Positions 36,160 through 46,200 of a stretch of DNA of 64,000 nucleotides are shown in pieces. Below the pieces are notes generated by a model. That model made no database searches, was not told where the DNA came from, and saw nothing but the letters and a program-made list of their open reading frames with translations. The stretch's first letter is position 1, and each line of letters opens with the position of its first letter. The DNA comes from Chitinophaga agrisoli (GTDB taxonomy: Bacteria > Bacteroidota > Bacteroidia > Chitinophagales > Chitinophagaceae): contig NZ_VUOC01000001.1 of assembly GCF_008386695.1 (NCBI RefSeq), positions 966,347-1,030,346 of the forward strand, given 5' to 3'. The position numbers were made by a program, and so were the translations under genes.

Positions 36160-36239
36160 TTTTTATGTGGGTAGCTGGTTTATTATCGATAGCTGATCTA
36201 TATGTATGGTTATCGGGGCGGGCATGGTAGGGGCAGGGC

Positions 36240-37151
36240 CTATTTTTCCGCCGCCTTTTCTCCTTTGATCTCCTTGCCGGCAAAACGCATGAACAACTGG
36301 GACAGCTTATCCTGCTGGCCCTGCAGGTGAATGAACTGGAACTGCCGCACCAGTTTGAAGTCTTTTACGGGTAAGATCTTGAACTCCCCGGCCTCCAGCT
36401 CCCGCTGTACGGCCTGCAGTGACAGGAAGGCCGCTACCGGCGCGTGGTGCAGGTAAGATTTCATACTTTCTGTGCTGCTCATGTACATGGCAATACTCAG
36501 GTCCGTTAATTTGAGGTGTAAGCGGGAAAGCTCTTCTATGATCACTTCCAGGGTGCCGGAGCCATGCTCGCGTACCAGTAAGGGAATGGCCGCCAGTTCC
36601 GCCGCGGTAAGGATATCGCCTGCGCCATATGGGTATTGTACATTGCCGATGAGCGCTATCTCATCCTTTGCAAACTCCACATACTTTAATTGCGGGTTAC
36701 GGGAGCTGCCCTCAATAATGCCCAGCTGTATATTCTTTTCCAGGATGGCCTGCTCTATCTGTTCTGTATTGCCGCTGACGAGGGAGGTCCTGACCTCCGG
36801 GTAGCGCTGGTTAAAGCGGGCCAGCAGCGGAGGAATGAAGTATTGCGCGATGGTGGTGCTGGCGCCTATCTGCAGGCGGCCGCCCCGTTCATGTTTCAGT
36901 TGGTTGATGTCGTACTCCAGGTTGCGGTAGCTGGTAAAGATCTCATCCGCATAGTGCATAACGATATTACCGGCGGGCGTAATGGTGATCTTATTACCAA
37001 TACGCTCAAACAGGGCCATACCCAGTTGCTGCTCCAGTTCATGGATATGTTTGGTAACGGCCGGTTGTGAAATAAACAGCTCTTCTGCCGCCTTGGTAAA
37101 GCTTAAACGTTTTGCCACGGTATAGAAGACCTTTAGTCTGAAGTCAAGCAT
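36240..37151 (-). CDS. LysR family transcriptional regulator
   Basis: 303 residues. The winged HTH covers residues 4-62 (LSFTKAAEELFISQPAVTKH), and the periplasmic-binding-like effector domain spans about 90-295 (GGRLQIGASTTIAQYFIPPL). The sequence resembles the CysL/YeiE branch. The effector and targets cannot be read. LysR genes usually lie next to a divergent target; here the neighbour on the start side is a small exported protein on the same strand, so no target is indicated. Confidence 0.9.
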   Translation of the reverse strand: MLDFRLKVFYTVAKRLSFTKAAEELFISQPAVTKHIHELEQQLGMALFERIGNKITITPAGNIVMHYADEIFTSYRNLEYDINQLKHERGGRLQIGASTTIAQYFIPPLLARFNQRYPEVRTSLVSGNTEQIEQAILEKNIQLGIIEGSSRNPQLKYVEFAKDEIALIGNVQYPYGAGDILTAAELAAIPLLVREHGSGTLEVIIEELSRLHLKLTDLSIAMYMSSTESMKSYLHHAPVAAFLSLQAVQRELEAGEFKILPVKDFKLVRQFQFIHLQGQQDKLSQLFMRFAGKEIKGEKAAEK

Positions 37152-37169
37152 GAAATGAAATTACAAAAA

Positions 37170-37195
37170 AAAGGGGCCTCCGAAGAAACCCCTTT
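37170..37195 (-). terminator. Terminator between the small basic protein gene and lysR
   Basis: A stem AAAGGGG/CCCCTTT (37170-37176 with 37189-37195), with a T-run on the minus strand, 30 bp past the stop at 37225. Confidence 0.6.
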
Positions 37196-37224
37196 ATGAT
37201 AACAGTTTTAAACCAATAATACGC

Positions 37225-37482
37225 TTAGCTTTTCTTTTTGCCGGCATCCTTGTTGGCTTTGTAGCGCATATCGAGGGTGCCGTCTTTCTTTTTAGGACCT
37301 TCTGTAGCGGATGTTTTGTTGGCTTTGAACCGCTTGTCGGGCGAGCCGTCTTTCTTCAGAGGTCCGGTGCTGGTGGCTGTTTTCTCCGTTTTTGTTTTCG
37401 GTTTACTGGCTGCCGGCGCTTGTGCCATGGTGATGGAGGCGCCTAAAAGCATGATCAATATTCCGGTAAGGAACCGTTTCAT
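37225..37482 (-). CDS. small exported Lys-rich protein with two KKDG repeats
   Basis: 85 residues from the ATG at 37482 (MKRFLTGILIMLLG); the longer frame adds ten unlikely residues. A signal peptide (about 1-20) precedes a very basic mature part. Two imperfect repeats are seen: GPLKKDGSPDKRFKANK and GPKKKDGTLDMRYKANK. Such KKDGTxDxRYKxNK units recur in small exported Bacteroidota proteins of unknown role. A periplasmic, acid-binding or nucleic-acid-binding function is possible but not shown. Confidence 0.7.
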   Translation of the reverse strand: MKRFLTGILIMLLGASITMAQAPAASKPKTKTEKTATSTGPLKKDGSPDKRFKANKTSATEGPKKKDGTLDMRYKANKDAGKKKS

Positions 37483-37553
37483 ATGAAATGCGTTTAGGGG
37501 AGTAAAATACACAATAAAAAGTATTTTCCGTTAAAAAACGCGTAGAAATACGC

Positions 37554-37585
37554 TTGTCAGGCAGGGTATTGTAAATGTACCTTTG
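37554..37585 (+). promoter_or_regulatory. Plus-strand promoter for a small transcript
   Basis: TTG (37554-37556), a 21-nt spacer, then TACCTTTG (37578-37585), which fits TAnnTTTG. The predicted transcription start is about 37592, only a few bases before the small ORF. Confidence 0.5.
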
Positions 37586-37598
37586 TATTGTCCAATAA

Positions 37599-37685
37599 AT
37601 GATGCCGTTAACCCCTGATTTCACCACACTATTGATGCAATGTGTTGAAAATTTTTCTGAACATCCTGTTAACCTCAAAAAATAG
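37599..37685 (+). CDS. 28-residue small ORF (or small RNA) with own promoter and terminator
   Basis: ATG-ATG at 37599 opens a 28-residue frame reading MMPLTPDFTTLLMQCVENFS and ending in NLKK, with stop TAG at 37683-37685. It begins 14 nt after a -7 box and ends 13 bp before a terminator, so promoter, ORF and terminator fit in 180 bp. No family is recognised. It may be a small protein, or the ORF may be chance inside a small RNA of about 130 nt. Confidence 0.4.
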   Translation: MMPLTPDFTTLLMQCVENFSEHPVNLKK

Positions 37686-37697
37686 CTATAGCAGAAT

Positions 37698-37731
37698 TGC
37701 CCGCCAGACCCCAGGCGGGCATTTTCTTTTT
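37698..37731 (+). terminator. Terminator of the small transcript
   Basis: A perfect 8-bp GC-rich stem TGCCCGCC/GGCGGGCA (37698-37705 with 37714-37721) and a T-rich tail to 37731. Confidence 0.75.
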
Positions 37732-38045
37732 GGGGAAGTAGGGCTTAGGCGACTGGTGGAATGAGACGGGGTGGCCGTTGTGGTGCTACCGGCGTTGCCG
37801 GCTCCTTATAGGTTAAGAAGTTGTTACCTACCGTTTTCCTAACTTGCCTGGCTCTAATTATGAAGGAAGACTTTCCGGCGCGCTGGGTGTCAGTACTGCC
37901 TTGATCTTGTATAAGGAACAAGGTCAAAACCAGCAAGCTAAAGCAAGCCTAGTGAAGGTCCCTTTGCCGGAATTTTTGATGGATAATGTAATTGGCGCCC
38001 CGACTATGTGACATCAAGCCAGGAGCCCCGCCGGGCATGGCCATC
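37732..38045. other. Intergenic region, possibly decayed
   Basis: 314 bp with no convincing gene. A minus-strand open frame at 37745-37936 has no ATG and starts like a signal peptide (LLVLTLFLI), so it may be a remnant of an exported small protein. Nothing else is recognised. Confidence 0.3.
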
Positions 38046-40022
38046 TTACACCGCTGCGGCAGCGTTAGCGTCTTCCAGCTTATGCTCTACCCACATGCCA
38101 CTTTCCTTGATCAGGTTAATGAGCTCTGTAACGGCTACTTCGCTGTTGAGGGCGCGTTTCACTACTTCCTTGCCCTTGTACAGGGTGATCTTACCTACAC
38201 CGCTGCCTACGTAGCCAAAGTCTGCATCGGCCATTTCGCCGGGGCCGTTTACGATGCAACCCATTATGGCTATTTTAACCCCCTTGAGGTGGTTGGTTAC
38301 CGCGCGGATCTTAGCGGTGGTTTCCTGGAGGTCAAATAAAGTACGGCCGCAGGAGGGGCAGGAGATATATTCAGTTTTGGAGATACGGGTACGGGTGGCC
38401 TGGAGGATACCAAAGGCTACCGGGTTTATGCGGGCCAGGTCTGCGGTAGTGCGCTGGTTGCTGTAGTTGATGCCCAGGCCTATACCATCGCCAAAACCAT
38501 CCAGCAGCAAGGCGCCGGTTTCAATGGCGTATTGCAGCAGGCGGTCGTCCGGGTTGGTATGGGCGCTGCTGCTGAGCAGGATGACCGGGTTGGCTACCTG
38601 TTGCTCCATTAAGGTCATGAGCATGCGCCGTACTTCCGGCATGGCGTGGGTATTGTTGGTGGCGCAGATGCAGAGTACTGCGGTAGGATCGGCCTTTACT
38701 TTTTGCAGGAAGGTTGCCGGCAGGGGCTGGCTGCTGTCAACATCCACTACATTCAGCACGGGGGATCTTTCTCCTTCCTGCAGGTACTGGTCCATTGTGA
38801 GGTAGGGGAAATATTTGTCCTTGTCTGTTGCCTGCCGCCAGGTATCGTACCAGGTAAGCACTTTGAGGGTGCCTGGCAGGGCAAAGGACAGCAGCTCTTC
38901 TGAGAAGATGTAGTCTGCAGCCTGGTCGGCAATATTCCACTTGTCTGTTTGCTCATCATATTGGTAACCAATGGCTTGCAGGTCTGCGGGTTGTATGCCG
39001 CTGATCTTGCCAAAGTCTGCTACCACTACGGGTACCTGTTTGCCGCCGATGTTGTCTACGGCAATGGTTTCCCGGCGTTTGTATTCGAAAGGGGAGTAAG
39101 GCAGCTTGTCCACGGGAGGGATGGGCTGGTGGCCTTCGCGGTTGGTATAACGTTTCACCAGGTCGCGGCATACGGGCAGCTCAAATTCCGGGTCTTCTGT
39201 GAGGGATACGCGGATGGTATCGCCTACGCCGTCTTCCAGGAGGGTACCTATGCCGATGGCGGATTTAATACGGCCGTCTTCACCATCGCCGGCTTCTGTT
39301 ACCCCCAGGTGCAGGGGATAGCTGTGGCCCAGCTCCTGTTGCATGGTTTGCACCAGCAGGCGGTAGGCTTGTACCATTACCTGCGGGTTGCTGGACTTCA
39401 TACTCAGCACAATGTTTTGATAATTAAGGCTTTCTGCTATACGGAGGAACTCCATGGCGCTTTCTACCATGCCCATGGGGGTATCGCCGTAGCGGCTCAT
39501 GATACGGTCGCTGAGGGAGCCGTGGTTAGTGCCTATACGCATGGCGGTACCGTATTCCTTGCAGATATTCACCAGGGGGGTGAAACGCTGGCGGATACGC
39601 TCTATTTCTTCCTGGTACTCCGCATCGGTGTAGACCAGGGTTTCGAATTTCTTTTTATCTACATAGTTGCCCGGGTTCACCCGTACTTTCTCTACAATAC
39701 GGGCGGCAATTTCTGCTGCATTGGGCGTAAAATGTATATCGGCTACAAGGGGGGTATGATAGCCCCTTTTACGCAGTTCGTTCTTAATGGGGAGCAGGTT
39801 TTCTGCCTCGCTTTTGCTGGGGGCGGTGATACGCACCAGCTCAGCGCCGGCTTCTATACAGCGGATGGCCTGGGCCACGGTACCGGCGGTATCCATGGTG
39901 TCCGTGGTGGTCATGGTTTGAATACGGATAGGGTGGTTGTTGCCGATCAGGAGGTCGCCAACTTTTACCTCGAGGGTAGGTAACCGTTTGTATGCTGTGA
40001 GAGATGGGCTATATAGTTGCAT
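38046..40022 (-). CDS. ispG: (E)-4-hydroxy-3-methylbut-2-enyl-diphosphate synthase, long form
   Basis: 658 residues. The N-terminal TIM barrel (about 15-280, LIGNNHPIRIQTMTTTDTMD), a family-specific insert (about 300-560) and the C-terminal Fe-S domain with CPSCGRT and GCIVNGPGEMADADFGYVG (4Fe-4S Cys) are present. The insert between barrel and Fe-S domains marks the long type of Bacteroidota, Chlamydiae and plants, against about 370 residues in E. coli. It reduces methylerythritol cyclodiphosphate in the MEP isoprenoid pathway. It is a single gene. Confidence 0.95.
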   Translation of the reverse strand: MQLYSPSLTAYKRLPTLEVKVGDLLIGNNHPIRIQTMTTTDTMDTAGTVAQAIRCIEAGAELVRITAPSKSEAENLLPIKNELRKRGYHTPLVADIHFTPNAAEIAARIVEKVRVNPGNYVDKKKFETLVYTDAEYQEEIERIRQRFTPLVNICKEYGTAMRIGTNHGSLSDRIMSRYGDTPMGMVESAMEFLRIAESLNYQNIVLSMKSSNPQVMVQAYRLLVQTMQQELGHSYPLHLGVTEAGDGEDGRIKSAIGIGTLLEDGVGDTIRVSLTEDPEFELPVCRDLVKRYTNREGHQPIPPVDKLPYSPFEYKRRETIAVDNIGGKQVPVVVADFGKISGIQPADLQAIGYQYDEQTDKWNIADQAADYIFSEELLSFALPGTLKVLTWYDTWRQATDKDKYFPYLTMDQYLQEGERSPVLNVVDVDSSQPLPATFLQKVKADPTAVLCICATNNTHAMPEVRRMLMTLMEQQVANPVILLSSSAHTNPDDRLLQYAIETGALLLDGFGDGIGLGINYSNQRTTADLARINPVAFGILQATRTRISKTEYISCPSCGRTLFDLQETTAKIRAVTNHLKGVKIAIMGCIVNGPGEMADADFGYVGSGVGKITLYKGKEVVKRALNSEVAVTELINLIKESGMWVEHKLEDANAAAAV

Positions 40023-40042
40023 AGTGACACAAAGGTAAAGGA

Positions 40043-40070
40043 TAATGTGCTGATGTGGTAATGTGGGGAT
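40043..40070. repeat. GTGCTGATGTGG-type repeat
   Basis: AATGTGCTGATGTGGTAATGTG-type words just upstream of the ispG start, of the same family as 18671-18820 and 51951-51988. Confidence 0.5.
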
Positions 40071-40084
40071 GCAGCGGATGGGGA

Positions 40085-40107
40085 TATACCGGCAGTGTTC
40101 CTCTGGG
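40085..40107. repeat. Palindromic intergenic repeat, partial copy C
   Basis: Only the first 23 bp of the 125-bp element (TACCGGCAGTGTTCCTCTG) are present; it then breaks into unrelated sequence. It sits 20 bp before a full copy. Confidence 0.6.
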
Positions 40108-40126
40108 CTAATGTGGATGGGGATAG

Positions 40127-40249
40127 GCTATGCCGCAGTGTTCCTCTGTGGGGCTGCGCCTGCCGCTGGTTGGCCGTTTGGCAGGCAGGCTGTAGGAACC
40201 GCGCCAGCCAATGCCCCACTGAGGAATCTGGCGGCAATGCGGTATGCAC
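40127..40249. repeat. 125-bp palindromic intergenic repeat, copy D
   Basis: Full copy. The GCCGCAGTGTTCCTCTGTGG end is matched by an inverted GCCCCACTGAGGAATCTGGC end about 80 bp later, with an inner GCCTGCC/GGCAGGC stem. It is nearly identical to copy E over its first 60 bp. Confidence 0.78.
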
Positions 40250-40310
40250 TTACGGCTGGAGGGGGAGGCTGTAGGGAGATGAGCCGGGCGCTTATTTGGG
40301 GGGAGATAGG

Positions 40311-40433
40311 CTATGCCGCAGTGTTCCTCTGTGGGGCTGCGCCTGCCGCTGGTTGGCCGTTTGGCAGGCAGGCTGTAGGAAACCGCGCCAGCCAAGGCCC
40401 CACTGAGGAACCTGGCGGCAACGCGGTATGCAC
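40311..40433. repeat. 125-bp palindromic intergenic repeat, copy E
   Basis: Full copy in the same orientation as copy D and 61 bp downstream of it. The flanking GGGGGAGGCTGTAGGGAGAT segment follows both copies, so the duplicated unit is about 185 bp. Confidence 0.78.
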
Positions 40434-40668
40434 GTAAGGCGAGAGGGGGAGGCTGTAGGGAGATAATGCCGGGGCGCGTGAAGGAGGGGATGTGCCAGGG
40501 GAAATGTGCCAGGAGGCATTTGGTGGTAGGGTGTAACGTTTACATGCAGTTGCAGTAACGTTGCTAAGCAGTTGCAGTGCAAGTGAGGTAACCTGGTGGC
40601 TGGGTGATGGGGAAGTGTTAACGACTGTTATATTGTATGAGCGGCAACCCAAGCGCCCCTGATTGCCG
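40434..40668. other. Intergenic region before the AraC gene
   Basis: About 235 bp of GC-rich, repeat-like sequence with no gene and no T-run hairpin. It contains a short direct repeat of CAGTTGCAGT words (40547-40580). Confidence 0.3.
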
Positions 40669-40676
40669 TACATTTG
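40669..40676 (+). promoter_or_regulatory. -7-like box just before the AraC gene
   Basis: TACATTTG fits TAnnTTTG, with its last base 7 nt before the ATG at 40683, which would give an almost leaderless mRNA. No -33 box is seen. Confidence 0.3.
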
Positions 40677-40682
40677 GAGGAT

Positions 40683-41543
40683 ATGCTACGCAGAGATATT
40701 GACATACCTTATCAGCATTTACCTTTTACCGGGCAGTTCAATATTTTCCCGCTGGGCAGCTTTAACAGTGAGCTGGCCCGGCTACCACACCGCCATGACC
40801 ATTACCAGCTTATCTGGTTTACCAAAGCCAGTGGCCAGCATATAGTGGATTTTGTATCCTATGAGCTGGAAGACAATATGCTGTTCCTGCTGGAGCCCGG
40901 GCAGGTGCATCAGTTGCTGGATTGCCGTAAGGAGGGCCATGCCATCACTTTTACGGAGCAGTTCTACTTCAGCAACCAGCAGGAACGGGAAACCCTGTAC
41001 GATTTTACCCATCTTTTTGATACGGCATCCGGCTACGGGCCTATCTATATCAGCGACCGGGCGGCGCCGGCCCTGCAATTGCTTACGGAGCTCATGTACC
41101 GTGAGAAGAATGGCACCGGCAGCAACCGGAGCATCATCAAACATTATCTCAACGCTTTCCTGCTGCATGCGGAAAGGGAGAAGAAGCGCAATGCCGCCAA
41201 GGCGATAGCACCCCTACGGGGTGATGAACGGGTAGTGCACCTGCGGCAGCTGCTGGAGAAAAATTTCCGTGTACAGCACCAGGTTACTTTTTATGCCACT
41301 GCTTTTGCGCTTACGCCTAAACGGCTGAATGAGATCACCCGGGAAAAAACGGGCAAGACCGTTACGGAGCTGCTGCATGACCGGCTGGTGCTGGAGGCCA
41401 AACGCAAATTATCCTTTAGTCATAAAAGTGTGAAGGAGATCAGCTATGAGCTAGGCTTTGAAGACCCTGCCTACTTTAGCCGCTTCTTTAAAAACCATGC
41501 CGGGATTGCTCCGCAGGACTTCCGGGATGTGATGTTCAAATAA
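40683..41543 (+). CDS. AraC family transcriptional regulator
   Basis: 286 residues from the ATG at 40683. An N-terminal cupin-type sensor (about 10-150, LPHRHDHYQLIWF, LLEPGQVHQLLDC) is followed by an AraC double HTH (about 190-286, with FALTPKRLNEITREKTGKT and KEISYELGFEDPAYFSRFFK). The cupin residues His-x-His look intact. It lies 238 bp upstream of the efflux operon and reads in the same direction, so it is the obvious candidate regulator for it. The effector is unknown. Confidence 0.88.
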   Translation: MLRRDIDIPYQHLPFTGQFNIFPLGSFNSELARLPHRHDHYQLIWFTKASGQHIVDFVSYELEDNMLFLLEPGQVHQLLDCRKEGHAITFTEQFYFSNQQERETLYDFTHLFDTASGYGPIYISDRAAPALQLLTELMYREKNGTGSNRSIIKHYLNAFLLHAEREKKRNAAKAIAPLRGDERVVHLRQLLEKNFRVQHQVTFYATAFALTPKRLNEITREKTGKTVTELLHDRLVLEAKRKLSFSHKSVKEISYELGFEDPAYFSRFFKNHAGIAPQDFRDVMFK

Positions 41544-41781
41544 TCCATGGTTATGGTTATTTTGTCCAAACAAGAACCCGGTACGCCAGTTATTTTTGCG
41601 ATGGTTTTAACGCACTGTCCTTATTAGCTGGCAGTCGTTGGCAGCTATCAGTCGGCAAACAATAAGTCTGTAGTCAATGGCATACCTAACCGGAACAATG
41701 AGTTTAATGTCAGTGCACCCGTCTTTCTTATACCTGCTTGTTACTGCCGTTTGATCAACTTTGGTTACGCTCGTAAAATTT

Positions 41782-43200
41782 ATGAACATCCGCAAAAAGG
41801 TTTATTTATACTGTGTGGCAGCCGTCGGTCTGGGTACGCCGGCCTGGGCGCAATCGCATGTGCTTACTTTGGCAGAGGCCCTGCAGATGGGGCTGAACAA
41901 CTATCAGTCCATCAAAGCCAGGGAAAACTACGCCAAGGCAGCGGAAGCTAATATCAGCGTTACCAAAAAAGAGTACCTGCCCAATCTGAACCTGGATGCG
42001 CAGAACACTTACGGCACTATTAACGGGCAGAACGGCCCGCTGTGGGGGATCAACGGTCTGACCACCAGCGCCTCCGGCCCGCCCCTGCCTTCGCAGAACT
42101 GGAACGCCGCTTTTGGCAGCGTGTACCTGGCTAATATTTCCTGGGACCTGGTGACCTTTGGCCGCAAACAGGCAAAAGTAGACCTGGCCAAACAACAATA
42201 TGCCACTAATACGGCGGACCTGGAGCAGGAGAAATTCGAGCACCAGACCCGCATAGCCGGCGCCTATCTGAACCTGCTGGCCGCCCAGCGGCTGAGCCAC
42301 TCCATGCAGTCGAACCTGGAGCGGGCAGAAGACCTGCAACGCCTGATCGTAAGCCGGGCGCTGAATGGCCTTAATGCCGGGGTAGACAGCAGCATTGCCA
42401 ATGCGGAGGTATCCAAGGCGCGGCTGTCCCTGATAGATGCAGAGAACTATGAAGCCGCCCAGCATAACAAACTGGCAGAAGTACTGGATGTACCGCCCCA
42501 GCAATTTACCCTGGACACCTTTTTTGTAACACGGATACCGCCGGAGCTGATGCAACCCTCCCCTGCAACCGACTCCGTTCTAAAACAGCAACCTTTACTG
42601 CAATTCTATAACAGCCGCATATTACTGAGTGAAAGCAACCGCCGTTTCATCAGCCGTAATGTGATGCCCCGCCTGAGCGTGATGGGCGTATTGCAGACCC
42701 GTGGCTCCGGTTTTAACCCGGACTATGGTCTTAATACGGCAGATAAGGCACATTTTAACGGCGGCTGGTGGGATGGCGCAAAACCTACCCGTACCAATTA
42801 CCTGTTTGGCCTTAATCTTACCTGGACGGTGACGGACCTGGTACGCACCCGTGCCCAGGTAGCCCGCGAGGATTATAATACCGCCGGTTTAAAGAATGAG
42901 TATAACCTGGTGCATAGCCGGCTCACGCATCAGCTGCAGCTGGCCCAGGTACAGCTCACGAATGCCATGCGTAAATACAATGAGGCGCCCCTGGGCGTAA
43001 AAGCCGCCAGCGACGCTTTCCTTCAAAAGAGCACCCTGTACGAGAACGGCTTGTCTAACATTGCCGATCTGGCCCAGGCCTTATACAATATTAACCGGGC
43101 GGAAACAGACCGGGACCTGGCCTACAATGGCGTATGGCAGGCCCTGTTACTGAAAGCTGCTGTTGCGGGTGATCTGAATATATTTTTAAACCAATTGTGA
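41782..43200 (+). CDS. TolC family outer membrane efflux protein
   Basis: 472 residues from the ATG at 41782 (MNIRKKVYLYC); the longer frame starts in the leader. A signal peptide (about 1-24, ending PAWA) precedes two OEP repeats rich in coiled coil (VLTLAEALQMGLNNYQSIKA, then a second set from about 250). It should form the outer membrane tunnel for the RND pump encoded 22 bp downstream. Confidence 0.92.
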   Translation: MNIRKKVYLYCVAAVGLGTPAWAQSHVLTLAEALQMGLNNYQSIKARENYAKAAEANISVTKKEYLPNLNLDAQNTYGTINGQNGPLWGINGLTTSASGPPLPSQNWNAAFGSVYLANISWDLVTFGRKQAKVDLAKQQYATNTADLEQEKFEHQTRIAGAYLNLLAAQRLSHSMQSNLERAEDLQRLIVSRALNGLNAGVDSSIANAEVSKARLSLIDAENYEAAQHNKLAEVLDVPPQQFTLDTFFVTRIPPELMQPSPATDSVLKQQPLLQFYNSRILLSESNRRFISRNVMPRLSVMGVLQTRGSGFNPDYGLNTADKAHFNGGWWDGAKPTRTNYLFGLNLTWTVTDLVRTRAQVAREDYNTAGLKNEYNLVHSRLTHQLQLAQVQLTNAMRKYNEAPLGVKAASDAFLQKSTLYENGLSNIADLAQALYNINRAETDRDLAYNGVWQALLLKAAVAGDLNIFLNQL

Positions 43201-43222
43201 CCATTATACAAGCGCACTATAC

Positions 43223-46200
43223 ATGAACCTGATCAAAGCCGCCTTACAGAAACCGATAGCCATCATTGTAATTGTGATAGGTCTGCTTTTTTTCGGCATC
43301 TCCTCTATGCGCGATATCAAGATCGATATCTTCCCTGATCTGAACCTGCCGGCTATTTATGTATCTCAGCCTTTTGGCGGTATGTCGCCGCAGCAGATGG
43401 AAGGGTTTATTTCTACCAACTACCAGAACCTGTTCTTATATGTAACCGGTATTAAAGCCATTGAGACCAAAAATATTCAGGGATTAACCATGCTTAAGTT
43501 GACCTTCTACGAAGGTACCAACATGGCCCAGGCAGCGTCGGAGGTAACGGCGATGGCTAACAGGGCGTTTGCGTCTATGCCACCCGGCACGCAACCACCG
43601 TTTGTTATCCGCTTTGACGCCTCTACGCTGCCTATTGGCCAGTTGGCATTAAGCAGCGCCACCCGTAGTAACAATGAATTACAGGATCTGGCCATGACGG
43701 TGATCCGTCCATCCTTTTCCCGGGTGGCGGGCCTTACCTCGCCGGCCGCCTTTGGCGGTAATAACCGTACGGTGGTGATACATGTGGACCCTGCGCTGAT
43801 GCGGAGCCATCATCTTACCCCGGATCAGATCGTAGCCGCCGTAAAAGACAATAACCAGATATCACCCGCCGGTAATGTGCGTATAGGCGATGTGAACTAT
43901 CTAACACCCAGTAATACCGTTGTACGCCAGATAAAAGAATTTGAGAACATACCCCTGGTGATGGGCAGCGGCCCCTCTGTATACCTGCGCGATGTAGCCA
44001 AGGTAGAGGATGCGGCGGACCTTACCACCAGCTATGCCATCATCAACGGCAAACGCTCTGTGTACATGCCGGTGATCAAAACAGCGGATGCTTCTACCTG
44101 GTCTGTAGTGAAAGGCCTAAAGGCCGCCCTGCCGGAGATCCAGAAGCTATTACCAGAAGATGTAAAAGTGATCTTTGAATTTGACCAGAGCGTGTACGTA
44201 GTAAATGCCGTGCGCAGCCTGGTGAGCGAGGGGGTGATAGGCGCCGTGCTTACAGGCCTGATGGTACTGCTGTTCCTGGGTGACCGGCGCAGCGCATTGA
44301 TCGTGATCGTGACCATACCAGTATCTATCATCATTGGGGTGATGGGCCTGCGCCTGGCAGGGCAGACCATCAACATCATGACGCTGAGCGGACTGGCGCT
44401 GGCCATTGGGATCCTGGTGGATGAGTCTACGGTGACCATAGAGAACATACATCAGCACCTGGAAATGGGTAAACCCAAGGCCAAAGCCATCTGGGACGCC
44501 TGTGCTGAAATAGCGTTTCCCAAGTTGCTGATCCTGTTTTGTATACTGGCGGTGTTTGCGCCTTCCTTTACCATGAAGGGCGTGCCCCGCGCTATGTTCC
44601 TGCCGCTGTCACTGGCTATCGGCTTTTCCATGATCGCTTCTTACCTGCTGTCGCAAACGCTGGTGCCGGTACTATCCAACTGGATACTGAAGCCGGAAAA
44701 GTTTAGCCATCACCACGTAAAAGCCGGCAAAACCACCAGCAGCAAAACGGATAAATATATAGCAGAGGAACTGCATTATGAAGAGGATCACCGTAAGGAG
44801 ATCTCCCGGTTTGAGCGGTTTAAGCTGCGGTTTATGCGCTGGCTGGAGGCATTGATGCAGCGGCGCAGAGGGGTGACCATCGCTTACCTGGTGGGGATAC
44901 TGGCGGTGGTAGCATTGTGTTTTAGTTTTATTGGGCGCGATATATTGCCCAAACTTAATAACGGCCAGTTCCAGCTGCGGCTGAAAGCGCCGGAGGGCAC
45001 CCGCCTGGAGCGCACAGAGGCCATGCTGCTGCAGGCAGTGGATATCCTGAAGAAAACAGTAGGAGAGAAAAATATAGAGATCACGTCTTCCTTTATAGGC
45101 ACGCACCCATCTTCTTACTCCACCAGCCCTATCTACCTGTTTATGGCCGGGCCTAATGAGGCAGTACTGCAGGTGAACATGAAAGAGGATTATAAGGTGA
45201 ATATGGACGATTTTAAGGAACGTCTCCGCAAGCGCATCCATCAACAGCTGCCGGATGTGAAGATGTCCTTTGAGCCGATAGACCTTACTGATAAAGTGAT
45301 GAGCCAGGGCGCGGCTACGCCTATAGAGGTGGCAGTGCTGGGCAAAAACCAGGAACTGAGCAAACCATACGCTATGAAGATCATGGCGGAGATCAAGAAG
45401 ATACCGTATCTGCGGGATATACAGATCGTGCAGCCGCTTAATTACCCGGCCATCCGTATCAATATAGACCGGGAAAGGGCCGGACAGCTGGGCGTAAGTA
45501 TTACGGATATATCCAAATCACTGACGGCGGCTACCTCATCCAGCCGCTTTACGGAGAAGAATATATGGCTGGATGAAAAGAATGCCACTTCGTACTTTGT
45601 GCAGGTGAGCATACCGGAGAATGAAATGAGCAGCATGGCTGAAATGGCGGCTATTCCTATCTCCAAGGATAAGACCCGTCCCCTGTTGGGCGATGTGGCC
45701 ACCCTGCAGCCGGATACTGTGGCCGGTGAATATGACCGTGTAGGCGCGGTACGTATCATTTCCATAGGCGCCAGTGTACATAAAGTGGATCTGGGCCGGG
45801 CCAGTGAAGATGTGGAAGCCGCTATTAAACGCGCCGGGCAGCCGCCACGGGGTATTACAGTAGAGAAAAGAGGTCTTACAGAATTGCTGGATGAAACGCT
45901 GGACAGTCTGCAAACCGGTTTGGCGGTAGCGGCGGTGGTAATACTGCTGCTGCTTACGGCCAATTTCCAGTCGTTCAGGGCGGCGTTGGTGGTGGTAAGC
46001 GCCATACCGGCGGTGCTGGCAGGTTCGCTGATCATGTTGCTGCTTACCGGCTCTACGCTTAACCTGCAATCGTATATGGGCATGATCATGTCTGTAGGCG
46101 TATCTGTGGCCAATGCGGTACTGCTGGTAACCAATGCGGAGAAGCTTCGGCTGGAAACGGGGGATGCCCGTAAAGCTGCTATGGATAGCGTATCTATCCG

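Noticed and set aside
37745-37936. Minus-strand 63-aa ORF before ispG
   Set aside because: There is no ATG, only a TTG start, and no family resemblance beyond a signal-like start; kept only as a possible remnant.
40063-40673. Plus- and minus-strand ORFs of 94-124 aa over copies C, D and E
   Set aside because: Same repeated peptide blocks caused by the DNA repeat; no independent coding evidence.
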